From Candidatus Omnitrophota bacterium (GTDB taxonomy: Bacteria; Omnitrophota; Gorgyraeia; Aquiviventales; Aquiviventaceae): a stretch of 32,184 nucleotides of DNA. Location: positions 1 through 32,184 of the forward strand of contig JAGVGS010000213.1 in the NCBI GenBank assembly GCA_020057015.1, given 5' to 3'. Below the pieces are notes generated by a model. It saw only the letters and a list, made by a program, of their open reading frames with translations. It was not told the DNA's origin and searched no databases. Positions 11,194 through 19,471 of the stretch are shown here, one piece after another. Position numbers and translations under genes: made by a program. Position 1 is the first letter of the stretch. The number at the start of each line of letters is the position of its first letter.

Positions 11194-12525
11194 ATGAATA
11201 TCATTATGATGACGAATACGTATAAGCCGATTATGGGCGGCCTCGAGAAGTCCATTGAATCATTCTCGAAAGAGTTCCGCAAGCGCGGCCACCGTGTGAT
11301 CATCGTCGCTCCTGAGTTTGAAGGCATGGTGCCCGAGGACGATGTCATCCGCGTTCCGGCTATTCAGCATTTCAGCGGCACCGATTTTTCCCTGCAGCTG
11401 CCGATTCCCGGCGTGTTGGCTGAAACGCTAGGCGACATGGTGCCGGACATCATCCACTCCCACCACCCATTTTTAGTCGGCAATACCGCGTTGCGCATGG
11501 CGTATAAGTTCAATAAGCCGCTTATTTTTACGCACCACACGCTCTATGAACAGAACACCCACTTTTTTCCCGGGGATTCCGAGGCGATGAAACGGTTTGT
11601 CATCGAATTGTCCACGGGGTATGCCAACCTCGCTGACCGGGTTTTTGCGCCCAGCGAAAGCGTGATGGAGCTGATCAAAGAGCGGGGCGTTGAGACCCCG
11701 ATTGAAGTGGTGCCAACCGGATCCTACACCGAGCGCTATGCCAAAGGGGATGGGGAACAAATGCGCAAGCGCGCGGATATTCCGAAAGAGGCTTATGTCG
11801 TCGGTCATTTGGGAAGGCTATCCCTCGAGAAAAACCTGGAGTTTCTCGCTAAGGCGATTAGTCTTTTTCTTTTGCAGGAGAAAAGGGCGCATTTTCTTCT
11901 TGTCGGCAAAGGCCCCTCGGAAGAAACGCTGCCGGCCTTGTTTCAGGAAGCCGGCGTCGCCGACCGGTTGCATATGACCGGGCCGCTATCCGGCCAAGAC
12001 TTGGTGGATGCTTACCATGCCATGGATGTTTTCGCTTTTGCCTCGCAGAGCGAAACCCAGGGGCTCGTGCTTGTGGAAGCCATGGCTTCGGGTTTGCCGG
12101 TTGTGGCTTTGGATGCGCCGGGTGCTCGGGAAGTGGTGAAAGACGAGGTCAACGGCCGGCTGCTGATGAGTGAGCGGGCCGAAGACTTTGTCGCCGCCCT
12201 TCAGTGGGTCATGCGCCAGAGCCCTGAATCGCTTGCAAAGATCAAGGTAAGCGGGCTTGAAATGGCGGATGAATTTTCCATGGGACGGTGCGTTTCGCGG
12301 GCCCTGGAAATCTATACTCCGCTTGCAGCGGATCAGCAGTATAAGCGCAAGCAAAGCGATGAAAGCGGTTGGGCTAAAGCCGTTCGGCTTATTCAAGCGC
12401 AGTGGGATATTACGAAGAACATCACAAACGCCACCAAAGAGGCGGCCTTACCTTCTCCGGATAAGCAAGATAAGCCAGCAAAGGATCCTGTTGAGGGCGA
12501 GCCGTTTTCCACCCCGCGGGCTTAA
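11194..12525 (+). CDS. GT4-family glycosyltransferase
   Basis: A 443-residue GT-B fold retaining glycosyltransferase (group 1). The N-terminal domain opens with NIIMMTNTYKPIMGGLEKSI and holds HSHHPFLVG and the FTHHTLYEQ segment near 112-120, also seen in diacylglycerol glucosyltransferases of the GT4 family. The C-terminal domain has GHLGRLSLEKN, VGKGPSEE and the nucleotide-sugar E-x7-E motif (E287, E295). A Lys-rich tail of about 60 residues follows the fold. I chose ATG 11194 because GGGGAG lies 7 bases before it; a GTG at 11179 is also in frame. It lies 21 bases before the AP-EEP gene, probably as one operon. A lipid or cell-surface acceptor is plausible; the substrate is unknown. Confidence 0.85.
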   Translation: MNIIMMTNTYKPIMGGLEKSIESFSKEFRKRGHRVIIVAPEFEGMVPEDDVIRVPAIQHFSGTDFSLQLPIPGVLAETLGDMVPDIIHSHHPFLVGNTALRMAYKFNKPLIFTHHTLYEQNTHFFPGDSEAMKRFVIELSTGYANLADRVFAPSESVMELIKERGVETPIEVVPTGSYTERYAKGDGEQMRKRADIPKEAYVVGHLGRLSLEKNLEFLAKAISLFLLQEKRAHFLLVGKGPSEETLPALFQEAGVADRLHMTGPLSGQDLVDAYHAMDVFAFASQSETQGLVLVEAMASGLPVVALDAPGAREVVKDEVNGRLLMSERAEDFVAALQWVMRQSPESLAKIKVSGLEMADEFSMGRCVSRALEIYTPLAADQQYKRKQSDESGWAKAVRLIQAQWDITKNITNATKEAALPSPDKQDKPAKDPVEGEPFSTPRA

Positions 12526-12546
12526 GCCCGGCGCCGCATATCCCAG

Positions 12547-15000
12547 ATGATTGTCCCGGCAGAAGCACTGCGGCAGCGATTACGCGACTTCTTCAGCCGA
12601 AGCGAGTGGCTGGCGCGGTTTTTGAACATAGCACCTCCCAAAGGCATTTCAGCCGAGCCGGGCCTCGTGATGATACAAATCGACGGCCTAAGCCTGACAC
12701 AGCTTGAGCGCGCCATAACAAAAGGGCACATGCCCTTTCTGAGCCGGCTGTTGAATCAGGAGCAATATAGCAAGTACCGGCACTATACCGGCATTCCCTC
12801 CAACACGCCTGCGGTGCAGGGAATGCTTTTTTACGGTGTTAAAGCCTGCGTTGCCGCCTTCAGTTTCCGGGATAACCGCAACGGGCAAGTCGGCAATATG
12901 TTTACTCCGGCGACCGCAGCAGCCGTGGAAGCGGTCCTGAAGGATAAAGGCGAAGCTTTATTAGACGGCGGCAGCGCCTATGGAGATATTTTCACCGGAG
13001 GGGCTAAAGAAGCGCGCTTCTGCGCCGCTTCCATAGGCTGGGGCAGTTTGCTTAAAGTAGCCAATCCGGCAGGCGTGCCGTTCACCCTGCTGTTTAACCT
13101 GCACATTCTAGCCGGTGCCTTGCTTCTCGCTGTTGTCGAGTTTTTCCTGGCCCTTATCGATTCGTTCCGCGGGATCATTTTCGGGGAAAAGCTGCGGGAA
13201 GAAATTCAGTTCATCCCGCTGCGGGTGATGGTTTGCGTTGTGCTGCGGGAAATCGTGGAGATGAGCGTCCGCATCGATATCGCCCGCGGAATTCCGGTTA
13301 TCCATGCTAATTTTGCCGGTTATGACGAACAGGCCCACCACCGCGGTCCGACTTCGGCTTTTGCGCATTGGTCGCTTCATGGAATCGACGGGGCGATCCG
13401 GCGCGTCTGGAAGTCTGCGCGGCGCTCGCGCCCTCGCGACTACGATGTGATTATCTATTCAGACCACGGGCAGGAGGAAACAGTTGATTATCCAACCGAA
13501 ACCGGCCGGTCGCTGGAAGAAGCGGTGGCGCAAGTCTTCAGCGAAAAGATCTCAGCCGGTGGCTGGAAAACAACGCCATTTATCCCAAGCAATCCGCACT
13601 GGCGAGCACAGCTGCTGCGCAATCCCGCCAATAAGCCGGTGTCTGCCGCACCGGTAGCTCTTGCACCAGCGGTTGAGGGACTGGAAAAGCAGCCGGATTT
13701 GAATGTTACGATTACCGCCATGGGCCCCTTGGGCCATATTTATCTGCCGCAAGCTTTGACATCGAGTGAGAGCGAAATGATCGCGCGAAAGCTCGTGGAT
13801 GAAGCAAAAATTCCCCTTGTCATGCGGGCGGATGGAACGGGGCGGGTGTTTGCCTGGAACGCGCAGGGAAGATTTGCGCTTCCCGATGAGGCGGATAAAG
13901 TCATTCAGCCGGACCATCCGTATTTTGATGAGGTGAAAAGAGACCTGGTCGACCTGTGCCATCATCCCGATGCAGGCATGTTTGTGATTTCCGGATGGAG
14001 ACAAGGGGCTAAATCGCTTACCTTCCGCAAAGGCGAACAGGGAAGCCATGCCGGCCCGGGAGTTGAGGAAACAAACGCGTTTGCCTTGCTTCCTTTCGGG
14101 GTACTTCCGCGTCATTTAAGAAACAAAAAAGCCATTGATACGCTCGAGCTACGGCAGATCGCGCGGTCCCTGTTGGGCCACCCCGTAGAGCACAAGCCTG
14201 CCGCAGAGGTTGCTTCAGGCGCGGTTGCAACTGTGCTGCGCATCATGACGTATAACGTGCATGGCTGTATGGGAAGGGATGGGAAAGTCTCCCCTGAGCG
14301 CATCGCCCGGATTATTGCCAGGCATGAACCGGATGTCATTGCGCTGCAGGCATTGAATATGCGGGAAGGCCTCAATCAGGCCGAGGTTATCGCCCGCAAG
14401 CTGTCTATGCCGTTTCACTTCCGTTCAGCCGTTGCCGCTGAGCAGGGACGCATCGGTAACGCTATTTTCAGCCGGTTTCCCATGCGACTTGTCCAGGCGC
14501 AGGAGCTGCCGCGATTTTCCAAATTGCCGCTGGTGAAACCGCGGGGTGCCTTGTGGGTTGAAATCGAATTGCCAGGCAAAAAAGTGCAGGTGCTCAATAC
14601 CCACTTAAGCCTCTATTCGGCGGAGGGCCTGGTGCAAGCGCAAGCCCTCTTAGGCAATGGATGGCTCAAGCATCCGGCCTGTGCAGAGCCGGTCATTCTG
14701 TGCGGCGATTTCAATGCATTGCGCCAATCAAAAATCGGCAGCCTGCTTGAGAAGACGCTTAAGAATACTCGCGTAGAGCCTAATAGGCGCGGCTTCTTCG
14801 CCTCGGTGCCAAGCTACCCCGGGGGGCCGGGGGACCATATTTTTGTAAGCCCTGAAATAACAGTGAAGGCGTCATGGGCTCCCAAGACAGACTTGGAAAA
14901 AACCGCATCAGACCACTTGCCGCTTATTACAGAAATAGAAATAGCCGGCCCAAGCCCGGCTGGTGAACCGGCAAGCACTGCGGCTCAACAGATATCCTAA
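12547..15000 (+). CDS. Fusion protein: alkaline-phosphatase-superfamily domain plus EEP domain
   Basis: An 817-residue two-part protein. Residues about 38-500 resemble type I phosphodiesterase/nucleotide-pyrophosphatase-like members of the alkaline phosphatase superfamily: MIQIDGLSL (D46), TGIPSNTPAVQG with candidate nucleophile T87, YDEQAHHRGP (D260, H264) and YSDHGQEE (D306, H307). A hydrophobic segment lies at about 176-206. Residues about 563-805 form an endonuclease/exonuclease/phosphatase domain: TYNVHG (N570), NTHLSL (H686), GDFNA (D721, N723) and SDHLPL (D789, H790). The conserved metal-binding Glu of the LQE motif is Ala602 (ALQALN), so EEP activity may be weakened or changed. The likely target is a phosphodiester in a lipid or glycan, judged from the adjacent glycosyltransferase; this is inference. 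Confidence 0.8.
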   Translation: MIVPAEALRQRLRDFFSRSEWLARFLNIAPPKGISAEPGLVMIQIDGLSLTQLERAITKGHMPFLSRLLNQEQYSKYRHYTGIPSNTPAVQGMLFYGVKACVAAFSFRDNRNGQVGNMFTPATAAAVEAVLKDKGEALLDGGSAYGDIFTGGAKEARFCAASIGWGSLLKVANPAGVPFTLLFNLHILAGALLLAVVEFFLALIDSFRGIIFGEKLREEIQFIPLRVMVCVVLREIVEMSVRIDIARGIPVIHANFAGYDEQAHHRGPTSAFAHWSLHGIDGAIRRVWKSARRSRPRDYDVIIYSDHGQEETVDYPTETGRSLEEAVAQVFSEKISAGGWKTTPFIPSNPHWRAQLLRNPANKPVSAAPVALAPAVEGLEKQPDLNVTITAMGPLGHIYLPQALTSSESEMIARKLVDEAKIPLVMRADGTGRVFAWNAQGRFALPDEADKVIQPDHPYFDEVKRDLVDLCHHPDAGMFVISGWRQGAKSLTFRKGEQGSHAGPGVEETNAFALLPFGVLPRHLRNKKAIDTLELRQIARSLLGHPVEHKPAAEVASGAVATVLRIMTYNVHGCMGRDGKVSPERIARIIARHEPDVIALQALNMREGLNQAEVIARKLSMPFHFRSAVAAEQGRIGNAIFSRFPMRLVQAQELPRFSKLPLVKPRGALWVEIELPGKKVQVLNTHLSLYSAEGLVQAQALLGNGWLKHPACAEPVILCGDFNALRQSKIGSLLEKTLKNTRVEPNRRGFFASVPSYPGGPGDHIFVSPEITVKASWAPKTDLEKTASDHLPLITEIEIAGPSPAGEPASTAAQQIS

Positions 15001-15060
15001 CAAGCCCCCCCCGCAGCATTCTTCAATCGCCTCATCCGCTATGATGAGCCCTATTCATTC

Positions 15061-15109
15061 AGCATATGCATACTATGCATTGGCTTTATACAATGCCGAG
15101 TGCGATTAT
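15061..15109 (+). promoter_or_regulatory. Shared 49-bp regulatory element, copy 1
   Basis: This matches 19036-19084 at 40 of 49 positions without gaps (32 of 36 in the last 36). Its core is the palindrome GCATTG-N8-CAATGC at 15077-15096. A TTGGCT to GATTAT pair 18 bases apart could be -35 and -10 boxes. It lies 97 bases upstream of the TIGR04073 gene. It is either a binding site of the LysR protein encoded nearby or a promoter for an alternative sigma factor. Confidence 0.65.
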
Positions 15110-15206
15110 CCCCTGTGGCCAAATAGACGGCATGGCTTACAGGTGGAAGAGACAAGGGGGGAAGCGTCGGGCAGTAACGAAGAGTAGTCACTAAGGAGGA
15201 TGCGCA

Positions 15207-15557
15207 ATGCATCGAAAGCGAATGGGGTACGTACTGTTTCTGGGCGGCCTCTTGAGCCTTGTTGCCGGTCATTCAACCGTGTATGCCTTGGGTTCGACAG
15301 CTGGCGATAAATTGACGCGGGGACTCGCCAACACCATTCAAGGTATTTTCGAGGTTCCACGGAACATCAGTAATACGACTGAAACGCAAGGCCTTCTGAC
15401 CGGTTTGACTGTGGGATTAGGTAAGGGCCTGGGCTATGGGGTGCTGAGGACGCTGGTCGGGCTCTACGAAGTCGTGACGTTTCCCATCCCGGTGCCCGCG
15501 GGCTATGCGCCTATCATCCAGCCGTATGCGTGGAACACTGGCGGAATGTGGCTGTAA
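15207..15557 (+). CDS. Secreted TIGR04073-family exosortase-associated protein
   Basis: A 116-residue protein with an N-terminal signal peptide (basic start, hydrophobic stretch, cleavage probably after VYA near residue 27). The mature part carries the family pattern KLTRGLANTIQGIFEVPRNI, then a QGLLTGLTVGLGKGLGYGVLRTLVGLYEVVTF stretch and a final PVPAGYAPIIQP. This matches the small proteins known as TIGR04073, often found in genomes with an exosortase system. The start has a strong AAGGAGG site at 15194-15200. It is the first gene after regulatory element copy 1 and is probably co-transcribed with the following small membrane proteins. The biochemical role of the family is unknown. Confidence 0.8.
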   Translation: MHRKRMGYVLFLGGLLSLVAGHSTVYALGSTAGDKLTRGLANTIQGIFEVPRNISNTTETQGLLTGLTVGLGKGLGYGVLRTLVGLYEVVTFPIPVPAGYAPIIQPYAWNTGGMWL

Positions 15558-15621
15558 TGTGAGAAGGTCTTCAGGCAGGAAGTGGTTACGGTCTTTAAGG
15601 AAGGAAGGAGGAGGCTAAGCG

Positions 15622-16029
15622 ATGGTGTTAGAAGTAGCAGCCGTTATCGCTGTCGTCATTTTCGCGGTTTTGGCCGCGGCGACCATTCAGACTCAACTTA
15701 AATTGCAGCGGACCTTGGCGGAAGCCCAGCGCGTGCTGGGCACCGTACAACAGGAAATCCCTGTGCTGGCGGTGAACCTCAACGCCATGGCTTGCGCCGT
15801 TACTGCGTTGTCGATAGAAGCGCGGCGCGGTGTTGATCAGGCCTCTGGTTTTCTAGGGGCGGTCGAAGAGGCCGGTGAAGGGCTGAAACAGATGCAGCGT
15901 CTCGTGTATGGAAAAGGCGACGCATGGTATATGCAGGCGCGAGGAGTTTGGGCAGGCGTGCGCGCCGCGTCATTAGTACTCTTGGGGGCGGTGTCACTAA
16001 CAAAGGGAAGACATTCCAATGGACAATGA
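15622..16029 (+). CDS. DUF948-like membrane-anchored protein
   Basis: A 135-residue protein with one N-terminal transmembrane helix (about 4-25), an amphipathic segment with the hydrophobic heptad spacing of a coiled coil (about 28-90) and a weakly hydrophobic stretch near 112-125. This layout matches DUF948/YoxC-type proteins. It has an AAGGAGGAGG ribosome site, and its end overlaps the following YtxH gene by 11 bases, which suggests coupled translation. YtxH and DUF948 proteins are often neighbours in other bacteria and are regarded as general stress or envelope proteins. Assignment is by topology and context rather than by a sharp motif. Confidence 0.6.
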   Translation: MVLEVAAVIAVVIFAVLAAATIQTQLKLQRTLAEAQRVLGTVQQEIPVLAVNLNAMACAVTALSIEARRGVDQASGFLGAVEEAGEGLKQMQRLVYGKGDAWYMQARGVWAGVRAASLVLLGAVSLTKGRHSNGQ

Positions 16030-16324
16030 ACAGCAAGGCGGGTCGGCGGCGGTAGGTTTGGCGTTTTTGCAAGGAGCGGTAATCGGAGCCATTGGGGCAT
16101 TGTTATTAGCGCCTCGTTCCGGCCGAGAGTTCCGCAAACAAATCAAGGGGTATGCACAGCAGACAGGCGAGAAATTACGCACCGTGGCGGGCAATGGACA
16201 GGATGCGCTTCAGCACGGCATGGAAGAGGGAAGACATCTCGCCGAAAAAGGCCGTCAGATTCTCAGAGAGGCTGCAGAGGCCGGCCAGAGCGCCATCAAA
16301 CAGGAGCGTGGTCGTCCTTCGTGA
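16019..16324 (+). CDS. YtxH-domain protein
   Basis: A 101-residue protein. The pattern FLQGAVIGAIGALLLAPRSGREFRKQIKGYA (about 17-47) is the YtxH signature: one glycine-rich membrane helix ending in LLLAPxSGxExR, then a charged amphipathic helix rich in Glu, Lys and Ala. YtxH proteins are small stress-associated membrane proteins of unclear mechanism. The gene overlaps its upstream neighbour by 11 bases and its stop overlaps the downstream GTG start (GTGA), so the four genes from 15207 form a tight operon. Confidence 0.88.
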   Translation: MDNEQQGGSAAVGLAFLQGAVIGAIGALLLAPRSGREFRKQIKGYAQQTGEKLRTVAGNGQDALQHGMEEGRHLAEKGRQILREAAEAGQSAIKQERGRPS

Positions 16325-18135
16325 GCGATATGGGCGCTGAAGCAAAGGCCGTTGAAAAAATGATCAAGGGGATAGGGGCCATGCCGCACGCGCAGGGTGT
16401 TGCGTTTCGCGTGTGGGCGCCCCATGCGCAACGCGTATCCGTTATCGGGTCATTCAACGACTGGAATGGCAGCAAGCACCCCATGCAAGCTGAGGAGAAC
16501 GGCACCTGGTACGCCAATGTGGCCGAGGCGCATGTCGGCGATGAGTATCGCTACCAATTGGCGACGCCGAAGGGCGAGGTGAAGCGCATCGATCCGTATG
16601 CCCGCGAAGTGACCGGCTCGGTCGGAAACGCCATTATCCACGACTCGAAGTTCGACTGGGAAGGGGACAACTTCCACCTCACGGCGTGGAACGAGCTGGT
16701 CATCTATGAGCTGCATGTCGGCACTTTCAATGATGAGGCGGGCGGTGACCAGTCGGGCAAGTTCGCATCGGTGTCGGCTCGATTGGGGCACTTGAAAACC
16801 CTTGGCGTGAACGCCATCGAGATCATGCCGGTGGCCCAGTTTGCGGGAGAGCGGTCATGGGGGTACAATCCCGCCCATATTTTCTCGATTGAAAGAGCGT
16901 ATGGGGGCTCGTTGGCATTTAAGCGATTTGTCAAACAGGCCCATAAGCAGGGCATCGCGGTGATTCTGGATGTGGTGTACAACCACTTAGGTCCCAGTGA
17001 CCTCGATTTATGGCAGTTCGACGGCTGGTCTGAAAACAATCGCGGCGGCATTTACTTCTACAACGATGACCGAGCGAAGACGCCCTGGGGGGAAACCCGG
17101 CCGGATTACGGGCGCGGCGAGGTGCGGCAATTCATCCGCGACAATATCTTCATGTGGCTTGAGGAGTACCACGTCGACGGCCTGCGCTTCGACTGCACTC
17201 AATTCATCCGGACCATGAATGGATCGAACGACCACGAGCTGCCTGAGGGTTGGAGCCTGCTCCAATGGCTCAACAGCCAGGTTGCCGAGAAGTTTCCTGG
17301 CCGGATTACGATCGCCGAGGATTTGCAGAATGATAAGCGGCTCACCCAGGACGCCGGATCCGGCGGAGCAGCTTTCGGTTCGCAATGGGATGCCAACTTC
17401 GTGCACCCGATCCGCCAGGCGGTAATTGCTCCCGAAGATCAACAGCGGTCTTTAATTGCCATTCGCGATGCGCTGACTTACCGCTACAACGATGATGCCT
17501 TCGACCGGGTCATTTACAGCGAATCGCATGATGAGGTGGCCAACGGCAAAGCGCGCGTCCCGGAAGAAGTGAACTCGCAAGACCCCAAAGGCTGGTATGC
17601 GCAAAAACGCTCAACCTTGGCCGCCGCCATGGTCTTCACGGCCCCCGGCATTCCCATGCTCTTCCAGGGCCAGGAATTTTTAGAAGGCGGATGGTTTCGC
17701 GATACGGTGCCTATCAATTGGGACCAAAACGAAGAGTTCCATGGCATTGTTCGCCTCTACCGCGACCTCATCCGTTTGCGTCTTAACCGCGGCGGCTTTA
17801 CCCGCGGCCTCTGCGGGCAGTTTACGCAGGTCCATCACTTAGACGATGAGCGCAAGGTTCTAGCTTTTCACCGCTGGGAGAAGGGTGGGCCAAAGGACGA
17901 CGTGGTGATCGTTGCCAATTTTTTCCATCAGCCGCAAGACGGCTACGTCATCGGCTTTCCGGCGGCAGGCGCTTGGAAATTACGGTTCAACAGCGATTGG
18001 CAAGGCTACAGCGATGATTTCAAAAATCATCCAAGCAGCGATGTAACCGCCGGAGCAGGCGAGCACGACGGCTTGCCCTTCCATGCAGCGCTTTCGATAG
18101 GCCCCTACAGCGTGCTGATCTTTTCACAACTCTAA
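16321..18135 (+). CDS. GH13 alpha-glucan enzyme, branching-enzyme type
   Basis: A 604-residue alpha-amylase superfamily protein. An N-terminal CBM48/E-set domain (about 24-100: VAFRVWAPHAQRVSVIGSFNDWNG) precedes the catalytic barrel. Conserved regions are DVVYNH (217-222), GLRFD with nucleophile D291, ITIAEDL with acid/base E333, and SHDE with transition-state residue D404. This combination is typical of 1,4-alpha-glucan branching enzymes (GlgB-like) and of the related trehalohydrolase TreZ. I prefer branching enzyme but cannot exclude TreZ. The GTG start overlaps the YtxH stop by 4 bases. No other glycogen or trehalose gene is in the window. The 3' end overlaps the convergent lysR end by 12 bases. 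A role in making a compatible-solute or storage glucan would fit the stress-type neighbours. Confidence 0.85.
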   Translation: MSDMGAEAKAVEKMIKGIGAMPHAQGVAFRVWAPHAQRVSVIGSFNDWNGSKHPMQAEENGTWYANVAEAHVGDEYRYQLATPKGEVKRIDPYAREVTGSVGNAIIHDSKFDWEGDNFHLTAWNELVIYELHVGTFNDEAGGDQSGKFASVSARLGHLKTLGVNAIEIMPVAQFAGERSWGYNPAHIFSIERAYGGSLAFKRFVKQAHKQGIAVILDVVYNHLGPSDLDLWQFDGWSENNRGGIYFYNDDRAKTPWGETRPDYGRGEVRQFIRDNIFMWLEEYHVDGLRFDCTQFIRTMNGSNDHELPEGWSLLQWLNSQVAEKFPGRITIAEDLQNDKRLTQDAGSGGAAFGSQWDANFVHPIRQAVIAPEDQQRSLIAIRDALTYRYNDDAFDRVIYSESHDEVANGKARVPEEVNSQDPKGWYAQKRSTLAAAMVFTAPGIPMLFQGQEFLEGGWFRDTVPINWDQNEEFHGIVRLYRDLIRLRLNRGGFTRGLCGQFTQVHHLDDERKVLAFHRWEKGGPKDDVVIVANFFHQPQDGYVIGFPAAGAWKLRFNSDWQGYSDDFKNHPSSDVTAGAGEHDGLPFHAALSIGPYSVLIFSQL

Positions 18136-19017
18136 GGCGCGTCCAGGCGCTTTTAGGGGAGTGGTGAGGAGATTGATGAACTTCTTTGCCGGCAGCGAGA
18201 GCTCTGCTCGCTTTCGAGTGATTATCCCGATGGTGCGTTCAAACGGGCCTTCCGCGAGTTCCAGAGCTTTCAGCTTTCCGTATCGAACTTCATCTAAAAC
18301 GGTGATTTGAGGCACTAGGGCAAGCCCTAAGCCGGCTTCCACCGCGCGCTTCGTAATTTCAATATTGTCGAAGGCGTGCATGACTTTAACCCGGATATTG
18401 GTCCCCCGCAAAATATCATCTACCGGAAACTCCGCCTGAGGGACGATGAACGGCGCATCCTGCAGCTTGGCAAGAGAAACCTTCTTTTTAGCGGCCCACG
18501 GGTGCTTGGGCGGCACGATCAGGACGACCTGCTCTTTCCTAAAGGGTGTAATCGTTAACTGAGGATGTGGTTTAGGGGAGTCGACAATCCCGACCTCTAT
18601 CCGGTCAGCGAGGACGGCATCCTGCACGTCCTTATCTTTGAGGTACGTCAGGAAAAGGTCGACCTTCGGATAACGCTTGAGGAAGTGGCTCGTGTACTGG
18701 GGCAGCTGGTAGAGTCCCGTCGTGTAGATGCTGGCAATCCGCAGGTGGCCGGTTACTTCGCCCGGTGGCGCCTTAAGGGCGCTCTCAAGCTGTTCGTACC
18801 TCTTGAGGAGATCCTGAGTGGCCTCAAAAAACAGGGCTCCGGCCCGGGTGAGTCGAATTTGCCCGCGGCCCCGTTCTACAAGCTGCTGCCCGAAAGCCTT
18901 CTCGATTGCTCTTAAGTGATGACTCACCGCCGACTGTGTCAGGAAGTTGCGGTGTGCCGCCTCGGTGAAGCTTTGGGTGGCCACGAGGTCCCGGAAGATT
19001 CGGAAAGCACGCAACAT
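18124..19017 (-). CDS. LysR-family transcriptional regulator
   Basis: A 297-residue LTTR of normal length. The N-terminal winged helix-turn-helix (about 1-60: FRDLVATQSFTEAAHRNFLTQSAVSHHLRAIE) is followed by a linker helix and a periplasmic-binding-protein-like effector domain (about 90-295), with the typical GHLRIASIYT and AFDNIEITKRAVEAGLGLALVP segments. The gene is transcribed away from the GlsB gene. The 193-base intergenic space holds one copy of the repeated element (19036-19084), the position expected for an LTTR that controls its own and a divergent gene. The effector is unknown. Confidence 0.92.
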   Translation of the reverse strand: MLRAFRIFRDLVATQSFTEAAHRNFLTQSAVSHHLRAIEKAFGQQLVERGRGQIRLTRAGALFFEATQDLLKRYEQLESALKAPPGEVTGHLRIASIYTTGLYQLPQYTSHFLKRYPKVDLFLTYLKDKDVQDAVLADRIEVGIVDSPKPHPQLTITPFRKEQVVLIVPPKHPWAAKKKVSLAKLQDAPFIVPQAEFPVDDILRGTNIRVKVMHAFDNIEITKRAVEAGLGLALVPQITVLDEVRYGKLKALELAEGPFERTIGIITRKRAELSLPAKKFINLLTTPLKAPGRALEL

Positions 19018-19035
19018 GATGAATTATCCTCATCT

Positions 19036-19084
19036 AGCATATTACGAGTATGCATTGGCCTTATACCATGCCGCGTGCCATTAT
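19036..19084 (+). promoter_or_regulatory. Shared 49-bp regulatory element, copy 2 (lysR intergenic)
   Basis: This is the second copy of the element at 15061-15109, in the same orientation relative to the genes downstream. The core palindrome reads GCATTG-N8-CCATGC at 19052-19071, one mismatch from perfect. TTGGCC and CATTAT are 18 bases apart. It lies 18 bases from the lysR start codon and 126 bases before the GlsB gene. Confidence 0.65.
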
Positions 19085-19111
19085 GCAATGCCAGATTGAA
19101 AGGAGGGTGTT

Positions 19112-19189
19112 GTGAACCGCATGGGCCTGCCGTGGCTGAGCTTAAGCGGGCACGGGAAGCGGCGCAAGCCAGGGCGCTCGTTAAGTTAG
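19112..19189 (+). CDS. Possible 25-codon leader ORF
   Basis: A GTG (or in-frame ATG at 19121) follows AGGAGGG at 19101-19107 and opens a 25-codon frame ending in TAG, just before the GlsB gene. The peptide is basic, with a GKRRK segment. In the matching leader after element copy 1, an ATG at 15132 opens a 20-codon frame that also has a central GKRR. It may be a leader peptide or chance; evidence is weak. Confidence 0.2.
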   Translation: MNRMGLPWLSLSGHGKRRKPGRSLS

Positions 19190-19210
19190 AAAGCAAACAA
19201 GGAGACGAAT

Positions 19211-19471
19211 ATGGAAAGCAGAGCAGAGTACTGGATTTGGTTCCTCGTAATGGGTGCCATCGTTGGTTGGTTGGCAGGAATCATCATGCGTGGCCGCGGG
19301 TTTGGGCTTTTCGGCGACATCGTAGTCGGCGTTGTGGGAGCCGCGCTGGGTGGGTGGGTAGCCAACACCATGGGGCTGTATGCCACCAGCTCGCTCGGGG
19401 CTTTCCTCGTGGCACTTGGCGGCGCATTGCTTTTGGTGGCTCTCACGCGTTTTGTGAAGCGCTTAGCTTGA
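19211..19471 (+). CDS. GlsB/YeaQ/YmgE family (transglycosylase-associated) membrane protein
   Basis: An 86-residue, very hydrophobic protein with three membrane segments (about 8-26, 32-50, 60-80). The motif GWLAGIIMRGRGFGLFGDIVVGVVGAALGGW is the family hallmark: a short first helix, a polar G-rich loop and a glycine-zipper-like second helix. Despite the name, no transglycosylase activity is established for this family; members are typically stress-induced small membrane proteins. The start has an AAGGAGA site. It is the first clear gene after element copy 2. Confidence 0.88.
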   Translation: MESRAEYWIWFLVMGAIVGWLAGIIMRGRGFGLFGDIVVGVVGAALGGWVANTMGLYATSSLGAFLVALGGALLLVALTRFVKRLA

